Below, piece by piece: positions 27,001 through 36,102 of a stretch of DNA of 64,000 bases. The stretch's first letter is position 1, and each line of letters starts with the position of its first letter. The notes below the pieces were generated by a model that did no database searches, was not told the origin of the DNA, and saw only the letters and a program-made list of their open reading frames with translations. Both the position numbers and the translations under genes were made by a program. The DNA comes from Gammaproteobacteria bacterium (GTDB lineage Bacteria > Pseudomonadota > Gammaproteobacteria > Burkholderiales > Burkholderiaceae_C): contig JAHJWB010000022.1 in assembly GCA_018828125.1 (NCBI GenBank), forward strand, positions 229,860-293,859, written 5' to 3'.

Positions 27001-27813
27001 ATGCGTACTGCAGTGAGGGTCCGTCGCACAATGGCCCGGTATGTGGCCGCAGGGCTGCTGTGCCTGTGGGTGGCAGGGTGCGCCACCCGGCCGCCGGAGT
27101 CCGATGCCGTGGTGACCGGCGTCGCGTTGACCCGTGAACGTGTCATCCTGCCGCCCGAGGCGGTGTTCGAAGCCACGTTGCTCGATGTGACCAACGCCGA
27201 CATTCCGCCCGTGGTGCTGGGTCGCCAAAGGCTCGAGCCCGCAGGGCAGCCTCCGTTTGCGATCCACATTCCCTACCCTTCAGTGCGTTTTGTCCCCAAG
27301 GGCCGGTACGAAGTGCGGGCCACGGTGTCGCTGGAAGGGCGGGTGTTGTGGACCACGGACATGCGCAACCCTGTTCCGCACGATGCCGCCTACCGCCGCG
27401 TGAGCCTCCAGCTGCTGCGGTTGTTGCCCCAGCAGGCCCGGGTCGAGGCCGGTGTGCCGCTGGCCTTGACGCACTGGCGGCTCACCGAGATCGACGGCGA
27501 GCCCGTGCCGCGGCCTGCCGAAGGTGCGGTCGGCCCACACCTGGTGCTGCAAACCGACGAGCCACGGGCCACCGGGTCTGGCGGGTGCAACCGGTTCTTG
27601 GTGGACTACGCTGTGCAGGGTGGGCGGTTGCGCTTTGGGCGGGTGGTGTCCAACATCGCACTGTGCCTGGAGTCAAGCGGCGTGGAAGAGCGGTTCTTCA
27701 GCACCTTGGCCCTGGTCGAAAGTTTTCGACAGCAGGGTTTGCACTTGCAGTTGCGGGACGGCGACGGCAAGCCTGTTTTGCGCTTTGAGGCCACGGAAAC
27801 CCCGTTGCAGTGA
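27001..27813 (+). CDS. YbaY-META domain lipoprotein
   Basis: About 270 residues with a lipoprotein signal (CLWVAGC), probably outer-membrane anchored. The first domain (about 40-135) resembles the YbaY/YscW-type beta-sandwich: VILPPEAVFEATLLDVTNAD, FAIHIPYP and GRYEVRATVS. The second (about 155-265) is a META/HslJ domain: WRLTEIDGEPV, GSGGCNRFLVDYAVQGG, and MET-like FFSTLALVESF. Such fusions are common in proteobacteria with unproven functions in envelope stress. Start may be the ATG at 27001 or 27031; both give a workable signal. It converges on purC; the spacer has an imperfect hairpin at 27822-27866 (TTCAGCC/GGCTGAA). Confidence 0.82.
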   Translation: MRTAVRVRRTMARYVAAGLLCLWVAGCATRPPESDAVVTGVALTRERVILPPEAVFEATLLDVTNADIPPVVLGRQRLEPAGQPPFAIHIPYPSVRFVPKGRYEVRATVSLEGRVLWTTDMRNPVPHDAAYRRVSLQLLRLLPQQARVEAGVPLALTHWRLTEIDGEPVPRPAEGAVGPHLVLQTDEPRATGSGGCNRFLVDYAVQGGRLRFGRVVSNIALCLESSGVEERFFSTLALVESFRQQGLHLQLRDGDGKPVLRFEATETPLQ

Positions 27814-27875
27814 TGCCGCTGTTCAGCCGACGCGCGTGCGAGAGCCCCGCGCGCTTCGTGGCTGAAAAGAATGGC

Positions 27876-28799
27876 TTACTGCGACGTCAGCCGCTCCAGC
27901 GCCTCGCGGTATTTAGCCGCGGTTTTTTCAATTACAGCCTGGGGCAGGCGGGGTGAGGGCGGAGTCTTGTCCCAGGGCTTGCCGTTGACCTGGGCCTGTT
28001 CCAGCCAGTCGCGCACAAACTGCTTGTCGTAGCTGGGCGGGTTTTGGCCCGCTGCCAAGGCGGCTTCGTAGCCTTCCACGGGCCAGTAGCGCGAGCTGTC
28101 GGGCGTGAGCACCTCGTCCATCAGCACCAGCGTGCCATCGGGCGCAAGGCCGAACTCGAACTTGGTGTCGGCAATGATCATGCCCTTGGTCAGCGCAATC
28201 TCGGCAGCCGCCTTGTAAATGGCAATGCTCAGGTCGCGGATCTTTGCGGCCAGCTCGGGGCCGACGATGGCCACAGTCTGCTCGAAGGTGATGTTCTCGT
28301 CATGCTCGCCCGCCGCGGCTTTGGCGGCCGGGGTGTAGATGGGTTCGGGCAGCTGCGCGGCGTTGGTCAGGCCATCCGGCAGCGGCACACCGCACACCGA
28401 ACGCGACTCCTGGTATTCCTTCCAGCCGCTGCCGGCCAGGTAGCCGCGCACCACGGCCTCCACCGGAATGGGTTTGAGGCGCTGCACCAGCATCGACCGG
28501 CCGCGGATCTGGGGGGCTTCCTCGGGGCTGACCACGCTTTCCGGTGCGTCGCCCGTCAAGTGGTTGGGGCAGATGTGGCCGAGTTTGTCGAACCAGAACA
28601 GCGCCATCTGCGTCAGCAGCTCGCCTTTGCCGGGAATCGGCTCGCCCATGATCACGTCGAATGCTGATAGACGGTCGCTGGCGACCATGAGGATGCGGTC
28701 ATCGCCTACGGCGTAGTTGTCGCGCACCTTGCCGCGTGCCAGCAAGGGCAACGAGTTCAAGGCAGAGGTATGCAGGGCGATGGGGCTGGGCTGGGTCAT
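27876..28799 (-). CDS. purC: Phosphoribosylaminoimidazole-succinocarboxamide synthase
   Basis: A 307-residue SAICAR synthetase joining CAIR and aspartate with ATP. Typical stretches are [12 protein letters not shown] (nucleotide loop), [44 protein letters not shown] and [13 protein letters not shown]. The length matches the eukaryote-like/Burkholderiales form. It is monocistronic here, about 2.2 kb from purE-purK. Confidence 0.96.
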   Translation of the reverse strand: MTQPSPIALHTSALNSLPLLARGKVRDNYAVGDDRILMVASDRLSAFDVIMGEPIPGKGELLTQMALFWFDKLGHICPNHLTGDAPESVVSPEEAPQIRGRSMLVQRLKPIPVEAVVRGYLAGSGWKEYQESRSVCGVPLPDGLTNAAQLPEPIYTPAAKAAAGEHDENITFEQTVAIVGPELAAKIRDLSIAIYKAAAEIALTKGMIIADTKFEFGLAPDGTLVLMDEVLTPDSSRYWPVEGYEAALAAGQNPPSYDKQFVRDWLEQAQVNGKPWDKTPPSPRLPQAVIEKTAAKYREALERLTSQ

Positions 28800-29066
28800 G
28801 GTGTCGGTATGGGCGGTCAGTACCCGCTGCAGGCAGGCCGGAAAACGTGGGGCGACGTTGCGGGAACGGACGTCCCGCGCAACCGGTGGATTTTACGCGC
28901 CGGGCTGGTAGCCCGTGCCCCCGGTGGGGTCGCCGGTAGAGCCTGTGGGGAAGCAGGGACGCCGGAACGCAATACGAGCCCTGCGGTGTGGCGCCCTGCG
29001 CGCTCGCTCGCATTGCGGCACACTGTGTGGCCCCGCATTCGATATGGCCGCCTCTGGCGCTTCCCC

Positions 29067-30293
29067 TTGCCCTCCAATCCCGCTCTTACCCCGCGCCGCG
29101 AACTGTGGCTGCTGCTCACGCTGGCAGGCATTCAGTTCACGCACATCCTCGACTTCATGATCATGATGCCGCTCGGGCCTCGATTCACGCAGTTGTTCTC
29201 CATCAGCGATGCGCAGTTTGGCCTGCTGGTCTCGGCATACACGCTGTCGGCAGGGGTGTCGGGCTTGCTTGCGTCTACCTACATCGACCGTTTTGGACGC
29301 AAACGTCTTTTGCTGGTGTTGTATGTCCTGTTTGGCCTGGCCACATTGGCGTGCGGAATCGCGCCGACATACGGGGCGCTGATGGTGGCCCGGGTTCTTG
29401 CGGGGGCGTTTGGCGGCGTGTTGTCAGCTTTGTCGCAAACGATCGTGGCCGATGTGGTGCCGTTCGAGCGGCGCGGTCGTGCCATGGGCATCGTGATGAC
29501 ATCGTTTTCGGTGTCCACCGTTGCCGGCGTGCCGCTGGGCCTCATCCTGGCGGAGCATGGCGGGTGGAACATGCCTTTTATTGCGATTGCCATCATGGTG
29601 GGGGTGCTGGCCATTCTGGCCGCGCGCACCATGCCGGTGATGACCGCGCACCTCCACGCTGCCCATGGCCGAACCGCGCTGGGCGGCATCGGGCAGGTAC
29701 TGGCAGACCCCAACCACCGCTGGGCTTTTCTGTTCACCGCGTTGCTCATGTTCACGGGTTTTACGGTGATTCCCTACATCACCATCTACATGCAGACCAA
29801 TGCAGGTGTCCGGGCTGACCAGATCCCGCTGGCCTACTTGTGCGGAGGCGTTGCCACCCTGTTCACTGCCCGCCTGTTCGGCCGGTTGACAGACCGGCGC
29901 GGCAAGGTGCCCACGTTTCGCTGGCTGGCGCTGGCGGCTGCGCCTTGTCTGCTGGCCATCACGCTGGTGCAGGGGATGCCGCTGTGGGGCGTGCTGGTGG
30001 TGTCCACGCTGATGTTTGCTTTTGTGAGTGGGCGGATGATTCCGGGTATGGCCATCGTCGCCTCGGCGGCGCACGCACCGCTGCGCGGCACGTTCATGAC
30101 GCTCAACGCTTCGGTGCAGTCGGCCGCCATGGGCGTGGCGTCCCTGGTGGGCGGAATGCTGATCAGCCGCGATGCCCAGGGGCTGGTGCAGAACTATTGG
30201 ATGTCAGCGGTGGTGGGTATTACGGCCAGCCTGCTCTCGATAGTCGTGGTGGGCCGGTTGCAACTGCATGGCGCCACGGCATCCTCTAAGTAA
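29067..30293 (+). CDS. MFS transporter (drug/arabinose efflux-like)
   Basis: A 12-helix major facilitator of about 408 residues. The loop 2-3 motif is DRFGRKRLLLVLYVLFG, typical of MFS, and RRGRAMGIVMTSFSVSTVAGVPLG resembles the motif C region of drug:H+ antiporters. No ATG gives a sensible start; the TTG at 29067 yields MPSNPALTPRRELWLL with the first helix immediately after, so I choose it. A GTG at 29025 is the alternative. Substrate unknown. The 267 bp before it, shared with purC, hold nothing else recognisable. Confidence 0.8.
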   Translation: MPSNPALTPRRELWLLLTLAGIQFTHILDFMIMMPLGPRFTQLFSISDAQFGLLVSAYTLSAGVSGLLASTYIDRFGRKRLLLVLYVLFGLATLACGIAPTYGALMVARVLAGAFGGVLSALSQTIVADVVPFERRGRAMGIVMTSFSVSTVAGVPLGLILAEHGGWNMPFIAIAIMVGVLAILAARTMPVMTAHLHAAHGRTALGGIGQVLADPNHRWAFLFTALLMFTGFTVIPYITIYMQTNAGVRADQIPLAYLCGGVATLFTARLFGRLTDRRGKVPTFRWLALAAAPCLLAITLVQGMPLWGVLVVSTLMFAFVSGRMIPGMAIVASAAHAPLRGTFMTLNASVQSAAMGVASLVGGMLISRDAQGLVQNYWMSAVVGITASLLSIVVVGRLQLHGATASSK

Positions 30294-30548
30294 CGGTCTG
30301 CTTGCGGGCGTAAGGCGGGACCTTCCGGTGCCGCGGGGCCCTGTGCGGCAACTCAGGCATTGTGCGCGCATTTGGGTGGCTTGGCACCTTCCCCGGCATA
30401 ACCCAGCGGACTGGGTCGGTATGGGATTGCTTTTCGGTGGGGGCAGGGGCATAGTGAACTCACGTCGACGGATGCATCCAAGTTCGCCACGCCGCCCCTT
30501 TGATCCAGGACGGCGTTTCTTCCACCAAGAGCCACAGGAGACTTATTT
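30294..30548. other. 255-bp spacer before hpf
   Basis: No gene is seen. AGGAGAC lies 9-15 bp before the hpf start as a good ribosome-binding site. A TGGCAC at 30380 region looks like a sigma54 -24 element but the -12 spacing is wrong by one base. Confidence 0.6.
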
Positions 30549-30884
30549 ATGAACTTGACGATCAGCGGTCACCACCTCGAAGTTACCCCTGCCTTGCGCA
30601 ACTACGTCACTGGCAAGCTGGACCGGATCACGCGCCACTTTGACCAGGTTGTCGATGTCAAAGTGCTGCTGACAGTAGAGAAGCAAAAGGAAAAGGAGAA
30701 GAGGCAACGAGCGGAATGCAACATCCACGTCAAGGGCAGCGACCTGTTCGCCGAAAGCTCCCACGCTGACCTGTATGCCGCTGTGGATGAACTGGTCGAC
30801 AAAATGGACCGTCAGGTGGTGCGTCACAAGGATCGCATCCAGGACCACCACCACGAAGCTGCCAAGCGCGAAATGCACGCCTGA
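30549..30884 (+). CDS. hpf: Ribosome hibernation-promoting factor (short form)
   Basis: A 111-residue ribosome-binding protein that promotes 100S dimers in stationary phase. [20 protein letters not shown] and [12 protein letters not shown] are the conserved N-terminal strand-helix, and [26 protein letters not shown] the C-terminal helix. It lacks the long-HPF C-terminal domain. It precedes ptsN and hprK as in other betaproteobacteria, although rpoN, usually upstream, is not here. A strong terminator follows. Confidence 0.95.
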   Translation: MNLTISGHHLEVTPALRNYVTGKLDRITRHFDQVVDVKVLLTVEKQKEKEKRQRAECNIHVKGSDLFAESSHADLYAAVDELVDKMDRQVVRHKDRIQDHHHEAAKREMHA

Positions 30885-30912
30885 TGCGCCATCCCTGAGC
30901 CAGGCACAGCAG

Positions 30913-30937
30913 CCGCCCACTCGGGCGGTTTTTTTTT
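30913..30937 (+). terminator. Intrinsic terminator of hpf
   Basis: Perfect 6-bp stem CCGCCC/GGGCGG with loop ACTC, followed by nine consecutive T. Confidence 0.93.
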
Positions 30938-30998
30938 GTTGCCCAGTGCGCCGCGCTCAGGGTTTTCGCCAACATGTGCATAATTGTTACCCTTGACC

Positions 30999-31466
30999 AT
31001 GAACCGACTTGCCTCCATCCTGCCTCCCGCTCAAGTGCTAGTGAGCCTGGACGCCACCAGTAAGAAGCGTGCTTTTGAAGAGGCGGGTCTGCTTTTCGAG
31101 AGCCAGCACGGCCTCTCGCGCGCGCTCATCACGGACAGCCTCTTTGCACGTGAGCGCCTTGGTTCCACAGGTCTGGGTCATGGTGTGGCCATTCCGCATG
31201 GTCGCATCAAGGGCCTCAAGGCCCCCATGGCCGCCGTGTTTCAGCTGCTCAACCCCATCGGGTTTGATGCACCCGACGAACTGCCCGTGGGCCTGCTGAT
31301 CTTTTTGCTGGTGCCCGAGGCGGCAACCCAAAAACACCTCGAAATCCTTTCCGAAATTGCCGAGTTGCTGAGTGACTCTGTATTGCGTGAAAACCTCAAG
31401 GCATGCACTGATGCCGCTGTGTTGCACGGCATGATTGCCAGCTGGCAGTCAACGCAAACGGCGTAG
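30999..31466 (+). CDS. ptsN: PTS IIA-like nitrogen-regulatory protein PtsN
   Basis: A 155-residue EIIA-Ntr of the regulatory phosphotransferase system. The phosphoacceptor is H67 in [10 protein letters not shown]; the fold continues with [11 protein letters not shown] and [17 protein letters not shown] strands. It links phosphate flow to potassium and nitrogen/carbon control in other proteobacteria. The ATG at 30999 ([10 protein letters not shown]) is chosen over an upstream in-frame start. hprK follows after 37 bp, a conserved pair. Confidence 0.94.
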   Translation: MNRLASILPPAQVLVSLDATSKKRAFEEAGLLFESQHGLSRALITDSLFARERLGSTGLGHGVAIPHGRIKGLKAPMAAVFQLLNPIGFDAPDELPVGLLIFLLVPEAATQKHLEILSEIAELLSDSVLRENLKACTDAAVLHGMIASWQSTQTA

Positions 31467-31503
31467 TCCTTTCCCCGCTTCGCATTCGTCGTCAGCCACC
31501 GCC

Positions 31504-32460
31504 GTGAAGCCCAACGTTGTCAGCGCCGATGTCCTCTTTGAAGAGTTTCGCGGCCTTCTGAAATGGGAATGGGTGGCGGGCCTCGGGGCCTCTGAGCGGC
31601 GATTTGACGAGGTGGCAGTGCGTTCCGCACGCTCCGGTGCGGATTTGGTCGGCTACCTCAATTACATCCATCCCTACCGCGTCCAAATTCTGGGCGAACG
31701 CGAAATTGCGTACCTGAGCAGCGCCTCCGCGGACGATTGCAAGCGGCGCATCGCCCGTATCGTGACGCTGGAGCCGCCTGTGCTGGTGTTGGCGGACAGC
31801 CAAGTCGCGCCAGACGCGCTGGTGTCGATGTGCGAGCGGGCTCAGATCCCGATGTTCTCCACCCATGAGTCGTCGGCGTTTGTCATCGACGTACTGCGGG
31901 CCTACCTGTCCAAGCATTTTGCCGACCGCACCACCATGCACGGCGTGTTCATGGACATCCTGGGGCTCGGCGTGATGATCACGGGAGAGTCAGGCCTAGG
32001 CAAAAGCGAGCTGGGCCTGGAGCTGATCTCGCGCGGCAACGGGCTGGTGGCCGACGATGCCGTGGACCTGTTTCGCATCAATCAGACCACCATCGAGGGC
32101 AAATGCCCCGAGCTGCTGCAAAACCTGCTGGAGGTGCGCGGCATTGGCCTGCTGGACATCCGCGCCATCTTTGGAGAGACGGCAGTGCGCCGCAAGATGC
32201 GGCTCAAGCTCATCGTGCACCTCGTGCGCAAGGAGACTCTGGAGCGCGACTACGAGCGCCTGCCCTATGAGCCGCTCACGCAGGATGTGCTCGGTGTGCC
32301 CGTCCTCAAGGTGGTGATCCAGGTGGTGGCCGGCCGCAATATCGCCGTGTTGGTCGAGGCCGCGGTGCGCAACACCATCTTGCAACTGCGCGGAATCGAT
32401 ACGTACCAGGAATTTGTGGAGCGGCACCGCCGCGCCATGGAGCACGACACGGGCGGCTGA
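31504..32460 (+). CDS. hprK: HPr kinase/phosphorylase
   Basis: A 318-residue bifunctional serine kinase/phosphorylase of HPr. The Walker A loop is GESGLGKS at 161-168, followed by the HprK signature [19 protein letters not shown]. The start is a GTG at 31504 giving [15 protein letters not shown], the conserved N terminus; the longer open frame has only low-complexity residues. Together with ptsN it forms the regulatory PTS seen in betaproteobacteria. The gene runs into an AGCGCTT repeat and a type 2 repeat. Confidence 0.94.
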   Translation: MKPNVVSADVLFEEFRGLLKWEWVAGLGASERRFDEVAVRSARSGADLVGYLNYIHPYRVQILGEREIAYLSSASADDCKRRIARIVTLEPPVLVLADSQVAPDALVSMCERAQIPMFSTHESSAFVIDVLRAYLSKHFADRTTMHGVFMDILGLGVMITGESGLGKSELGLELISRGNGLVADDAVDLFRINQTTIEGKCPELLQNLLEVRGIGLLDIRAIFGETAVRRKMRLKLIVHLVRKETLERDYERLPYEPLTQDVLGVPVLKVVIQVVAGRNIAVLVEAAVRNTILQLRGIDTYQEFVERHRRAMEHDTGG

Positions 32461-32470
32461 TCTGCTGCGT

Positions 32471-32517
32471 ATTTGATAGCTGTCTGCGCTGGTTTTATAA
32501 GCGCTAGCGCCTGTTTT
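32471..32517 (+). repeat. AGCGCTT palindromic repeat after hprK
   Basis: TTTGATAGCTGTCTGCGCTG, then TTTTATAAGCGCTAGCGCC. A degenerate but full-length copy, 11 bp after the hprK stop. Confidence 0.82.
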
Positions 32518-32538
32518 CACCCAATTTCGCCAAAACTG

Positions 32539-32635
32539 GCGCGCCCCAAAACCAGTGCACCCGTGGAACCGGCTTCGCCGGGCCACCGGGTGTGTCCCCC
32601 TCAGGGGGATGGCGCGAAGCGCCTCAGGGGGGAGC
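32539..32635 (+). repeat. GC-rich gene-end repeat (type 2), copy 2
   Basis: GGCGCGCCCCAAA, CCGTGGAACCGGCTTCGCCGG, CCCCCTCAGGGGG, GGCGCGAAGCGCC and TCAGGGGGG in the same order as the copy at 11883. It lies between convergent hprK and fur. Confidence 0.8.
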
Positions 32636-32636
32636 T

Positions 32637-33053
32637 TTATTTACTTGCGCAACTTGCGCATTGGCCGTACAGGGCCATGGTGTGGTCTTGCACCACCCAG
32701 CCCTTCGCCTTGGCCACGATCTGCTGGCGCTTTTCGATCTCAGGGTCGTAAAACTCTTCGACCTTGCCACACGACGTGCAGATGAAGTGATCGTGGTGCT
32801 GGCCTTCGTTCAACTCGTAAACCGCTTTGCCGCTCTCAAAGTTGCTGCGGATCAGGATGCCTGCCTGCTCGAACTGCGTGAGCACCCGGTACACCGTGGC
32901 CAGACCGATATCCGAGCGCTCTTCCAACAGCACGCGAAACACATCTTCGGCCGTCATGTGGCGCTGAGCACCCTTCTGAAAGATTTCCAGAATTTTGAGG
33001 CGGGGTAGCGTGGCCTTGAGTCCCGTGCTTTTGAGTTCGTCGATATTGGTCAT
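32637..33053 (-). CDS. fur: Ferric uptake regulator
   Basis: A 138-residue Fe2+-dependent repressor with an N-terminal winged helix (about 1-85: [32 protein letters not shown]) and a C-terminal metal-binding dimerisation domain ([22 protein letters not shown]). The HHDHF motif and paired CxxC cysteines are intact. The ATG at 33053 is the conserved start. Divergent from bamE, as is usual in Burkholderiales. Confidence 0.96.
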   Translation of the reverse strand: MTNIDELKSTGLKATLPRLKILEIFQKGAQRHMTAEDVFRVLLEERSDIGLATVYRVLTQFEQAGILIRSNFESGKAVYELNEGQHHDHFICTSCGKVEEFYDPEIEKRQQIVAKAKGWVVQDHTMALYGQCASCASK

Positions 33054-33083
33054 GGCATGCTCTTTCGGGTACGGGCCTCCTCC

Positions 33084-33111
33084 TTGGTGTCGCAAGGTCA
33101 GCCGCTACAAT
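33084..33111 (+). promoter_or_regulatory. Candidate sigma70 promoter of bamE
   Basis: TTGGTG (33084-33089) and TACAAT (33106-33111) with a 16-bp spacer, 31 bp before the bamE start. Confidence 0.5.
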
Positions 33112-33141
33112 GGGGCGATCATATCCTCAGCCTTTTTATCC

Positions 33142-33702
33142 ATGCACGTCAAAGCCCGTTGCAGCGCCCGTTTGGGCCTGGTCCTGTCGATCGGTGCCAG
33201 CTTGGTTGCCTTGGCTGGTTGCAGCAGCTTCGATGGCGCCAGTAACCGCATTGCCAACCTGGTCACGCCCTACAAGGTGGATGTGGTGCAAGGCAATTTT
33301 GTGTCGCGCGAGCAGGTGGAAGCCCTGCAGCCCGGTATGACTCGCCAGCAGGTGCGTGAAATCCTGGGCACCCCCCTGGTGACCAGCCTGTTTCATGCAG
33401 ACCGCTGGGAATACGTGTTCACACTCAAACGTCCCGGCGAAGACCTCCAGACCCGCAAATTGACGGTGTACTTCACGGGCGAAGTGCTGCAGCGGTCGGA
33501 AGGCGACGAGATGCCGACCGAGACCGAGTTTGTGGCCACCCTCGGCTCCCGGGGCAACAAGGGCAAGGTGCCGGTGCTGGAGGCGACACCAGAGCAACTC
33601 GCCAAGTACCCCGCTTCGCCACGCCCACCCACGGCTCCGACGGCAGCGCCGCTGGAACCCGCTTCCATCAGTTACCCGCCGCTCGAAGCGCCAGCGCGCT
33701 GA
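33142..33702 (+). CDS. bamE: Outer membrane assembly lipoprotein BamE
   Basis: A 186-residue lipoprotein of the BAM complex, which inserts beta-barrel proteins into the outer membrane. Lipobox LVALAGC, then YKVDVVQGNFVSREQVEALQ-type sequence and GMTRQQVREILGTPL, the SmpA/OmlA signature, followed by FHADRWEYVF. A proline-rich C-terminal tail (about 145-186) is typical of betaproteobacterial BamE. dapB follows 69 bp downstream. Confidence 0.95.
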   Translation: MHVKARCSARLGLVLSIGASLVALAGCSSFDGASNRIANLVTPYKVDVVQGNFVSREQVEALQPGMTRQQVREILGTPLVTSLFHADRWEYVFTLKRPGEDLQTRKLTVYFTGEVLQRSEGDEMPTETEFVATLGSRGNKGKVPVLEATPEQLAKYPASPRPPTAPTAAPLEPASISYPPLEAPAR

Positions 33703-33771
33703 GCTGAGCTGAGCGGCACGGCGGCGCACGGTTCTGGCCGACCCGCCGCCCTTTCAACGTACAGGACTCTC

Positions 33772-34611
33772 ATGACCGGGACATCTTTGCCCGCAGCGAC
33801 CGCTGCTACTCCCTGCCGTGTGGCCGTTGCGGGTGCTTCGGGTCGCATGGGGCGCATGCTCATCGAGGCCCTGCGGGCCAGCGACGATTGCGTGTTGGCA
33901 GGGGCGCTCGATATCGCCGCCAGCCCGGCGATTGGCTCGGACGCCACCGCCTTCCTGGGCCATGCGAGCGGCGTGGCCATTACGGCAGACATCGCCACCG
34001 GCCTCAAGAACGCCGATGTGCTCATCGACTTCACGCGCCCCGAAGGCACGTTGGCGCACCTTGCGGTGTGCAGCCAGCTTGGCGTGAAGGCGGTGATCGG
34101 CACCACCGGCTTCAGCGATGCGCAAAAGGCCGAGATCGCGTCGTTTGCCCAGCGCACGGCCATCGTCATGGCGCCCAACATGAGCGTGGGCGTCAACGTC
34201 ACGCTCAAGCTGCTGCAGATGGCGGCCAAGGCAATGGCTACGGGCTACGACATCGAGATCATCGAAGCCCACCACCGCCACAAGGTGGACGCGCCCTCGG
34301 GCACTGCTCTCAAGATGGGCGAAGTGATTGCCGACGCCATGGGCCGTGACCTCAAGGAATGTGCCGTGTACGCCCGCGAAGGCGTGACCGGCGAGCGCGA
34401 CCCGTCCAGCATCGGCTTTGCCACCATCCGCGGTGGCGACATCGTGGGCGACCACACCGTGCTGTTTGCGGGCATCGGCGAGCGCATCGAGATCACGCAC
34501 AAGTCCTCCAGCCGCTCCACCTATGCGCAGGGCAGCCTGCGGGCAGTGCGGTTCCTGGCCGCGCACAAGACGGGCATGTTCGACATGTTCGACGTGCTGG
34601 GCCTGCAATGA
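33772..34611 (+). CDS. dapB: 4-hydroxy-tetrahydrodipicolinate reductase
   Basis: A 279-residue NAD(P)H-dependent enzyme of the diaminopimelate/lysine pathway. The Rossmann motif is [12 protein letters not shown] near residue 16, with [31 protein letters not shown] and the active-site [16 protein letters not shown]. All key residues are present. It lies between bamE and exbBD, in an order common to related genomes. Confidence 0.96.
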   Translation: MTGTSLPAATAATPCRVAVAGASGRMGRMLIEALRASDDCVLAGALDIAASPAIGSDATAFLGHASGVAITADIATGLKNADVLIDFTRPEGTLAHLAVCSQLGVKAVIGTTGFSDAQKAEIASFAQRTAIVMAPNMSVGVNVTLKLLQMAAKAMATGYDIEIIEAHHRHKVDAPSGTALKMGEVIADAMGRDLKECAVYAREGVTGERDPSSIGFATIRGGDIVGDHTVLFAGIGERIEITHKSSSRSTYAQGSLRAVRFLAAHKTGMFDMFDVLGLQ

Positions 34612-34613
34612 GA

Positions 34614-34704
34614 AACCCCCTGAGATGTTTCGCATCTTCCCCCTGCGGGGGGACGCCACCCGTGGCCTGGCGAAGCCAGTTCCACGGTGGCACTGGCTTC
34701 GTGC
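34614..34704 (-). repeat. GC-rich gene-end repeat (type 2), copy 3, inverted
   Basis: Read on the minus strand the blocks are CCACCGTGGAACTGGCTTCGCCAGGCCACGGGTGGCGT, a C/G-run hairpin, and GATGCGAAACATC replacing the GCGCGTAGCGC block. It fills the dapB-exbB spacer. Confidence 0.75.
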
Positions 34705-34743
34705 ACTCCAGTTGCGGGCGATGCGCCAAATAGCGAGGTATTG

Positions 34744-35532
34744 ATGGACGCTCTCCACTGGTGGCGCCAGGGCGACGCCGTCACACAGGGCACAGCCCTG
34801 ATCCTGCTGGCCATGTCGGTGGCCAGCTGGGTGGTCATTGTGTGGAAGCTGCGCCTCATGCACCGTGCCGGTGTGGACGTGGCGCGCTGCACGGCAGCGT
34901 TCTGGCAGGCGCCGTCGCTGGGCCTTGCAGAGCAGCGTTTGAAGTCTTTTGACCGTCATGCGCTTGTCCTGCCTTTGGTGGCTGCTGCAAATTCCATAGC
35001 AGCACATGGCGCGGCTGCCCAGCCCACCCTCGCTGCGTCCGGCAGCCTGTCTCAGCAACTCACCCGCGTGCTGCGCGACGCCTTGCACCAGGTACTCGGC
35101 CGTTTGCAGTTTGGCCAAGTGCTGTTGGCCACCGTGGGTTCCACGGCGCCGTTTGTGGGGCTGCTGGGCACCGTGTGGGGCATCTACCATGCGCTCACCG
35201 CCATGGCGGGCGCGGGGCAGATCACCATCGACCGCGTCTCCGGCCCTGTGGGCGAGGCGCTGGTCATGACGGCAGCCGGGCTGGCAGTCGCCATTCCTGC
35301 CGTGCTGGCGTACAACGTGTTCGGTCGGCTGATTGGCCGCATCGAGGCCGACCTCGAAGGGTTTGCGCGCGATGTGCGAGAGCTGCTCATCGACACGGCG
35401 TCCGCCCAAAGTTTGGCTGGCACCACAGAAAGTCAGAGCAGTGTGAGCCGACCCGCCGCCGGGCCGCCCCAAGGCGGGTCAGCCCCCTTGGGGGGCAGCG
35501 AACCACGCGCAGCGGGGAGCGGGGGGGCATGA
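34744..35532 (+). CDS. exbB: MotA/TolQ/ExbB proton-channel family protein
   Basis: A 262-residue inner-membrane protein with three helices (about 18-36, 128-150, 172-195). The signature GSTAPFVGLLGTVWGIYHAL is clear. With ExbD it should energise TonB or a related outer-membrane process; tonB is not in the window. Two repeat-derived parts stand out: residues about 69-88 correspond to an inverted AGCGCTT repeat, and the last about 28 residues are encoded by a type 3 GC-rich repeat. The stop codon overlaps the exbD start by 4 bp. Confidence 0.88.
   Translation: MDALHWWRQGDAVTQGTALILLAMSVASWVVIVWKLRLMHRAGVDVARCTAAFWQAPSLGLAEQRLKSFDRHALVLPLVAAANSIAAHGAAAQPTLAASGSLSQQLTRVLRDALHQVLGRLQFGQVLLATVGSTAPFVGLLGTVWGIYHALTAMAGAGQITIDRVSGPVGEALVMTAAGLAVAIPAVLAYNVFGRLIGRIEADLEGFARDVRELLIDTASAQSLAGTTESQSSVSRPAAGPPQGGSAPLGGSEPRAAGSGGA
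34946..35003 (-). repeat. AGCGCTT palindromic repeat, degenerate in-frame copy inside exbB
   Basis: On the minus strand, TGCTATGGAATTTGCAGCAG, then CCACC...GGACAAGCGC, aligns along its length with the purK and leuS copies. Degenerate but collinear; frame open. Confidence 0.6.
35459..35527 (-). repeat. GC-rich gene-end repeat (type 3), coding for the ExbB tail
   Basis: GCCGGGCCGCCCCAA, CCCCCTTGGGGGGCAGCGA, CGCGCAGCGG, GGGGGG in the same order as at 25111. It is translated as the Pro/Gly/Ala-rich end of ExbB and stops one base before the exbD ATG. Confidence 0.75.
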
Positions 35533-35978
35533 GTTTCGGAAGACTGGAACGCACCACGGGTCCGCAGCCCATGAGCGACATCAACATGACGCCGCTGGTG
35601 GACGTGATGTTGGTGCTGGTGGTGATCTTCATCCTCACGGCGCCGTTGATGGCCAGTTCCATCCGGCTTGACCTCCCACGCTCCGAGGGCGCCACACCCG
35701 GCGCGGCGCCGCAGTTCATCACGCTGGTGGTCGATGCGACCGGCCAGGCCTTTCTTGACGATCAACCGTTGTCCCAGCCTGCCCTGGCCGAGCGTTTGCG
35801 CCGCATCGGCGCAGAGCGGCCAGACACCGAGGTGCAGTTGCGTGCTGACGCCGCTGTGCCGTACGGGCGGGTGGTCGAAGTCATGGGCGCTGCCCACCTG
35901 GCCGGCCTGCAGCGCATTGGTTTTGTGGCCGAACCCCAGGCGCCCGGCGCTCCTTCGGCGCCGTCCAAGGCGCCCTGA
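35529..35978 (+). CDS. exbD: ExbD/TolR-family biopolymer transport protein
   Basis: A 149-residue protein with a single N-terminal helix (about 22-42) and a periplasmic domain. SDINMTPLVDVMLVLVVIFI contains the critical membrane Asp of the proton path. FITLVVDATGQAFLDDQPLS and GLQRIGFVA are family strands. The ATG at 35529 overlaps the exbB stop (ATGA). A 10-bp hairpin CTGAAGCGTC/GACGCTTCAG (35975-35999) starts at its stop codon, and another (GGCCTG/CAGGCC, 36011-36026) follows; neither has a T run. Confidence 0.92.
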   Translation: MSFGRLERTTGPQPMSDINMTPLVDVMLVLVVIFILTAPLMASSIRLDLPRSEGATPGAAPQFITLVVDATGQAFLDDQPLSQPALAERLRRIGAERPDTEVQLRADAAVPYGRVVEVMGAAHLAGLQRIGFVAEPQAPGAPSAPSKAP

Positions 35979-36102
35979 AGCGTCTGTTTGACGCTTCAGG
36001 TCAGGCGCTTGGCCTGATGGCAGGCCGATTCGCAGGCCTGACAGCCTAAAATCGCCCCAGCGCGGCCCCGCGGCTGCCCACTTCTCTCACCCCCGAGCCC
36101 TC

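Noticed and set aside
30375..30400. TGGCAC-containing sequence upstream of hpf as a sigma54 promoter
   Set aside because: The second GC is one base off the required 10-bp spacing and the T run of the -12 element is missing.
33754..35472. 572-codon open frame on the minus strand opposite dapB and exbB
   Set aside because: Antisense to recognisable dapB and exbB; no domain and no ribosome-binding site.
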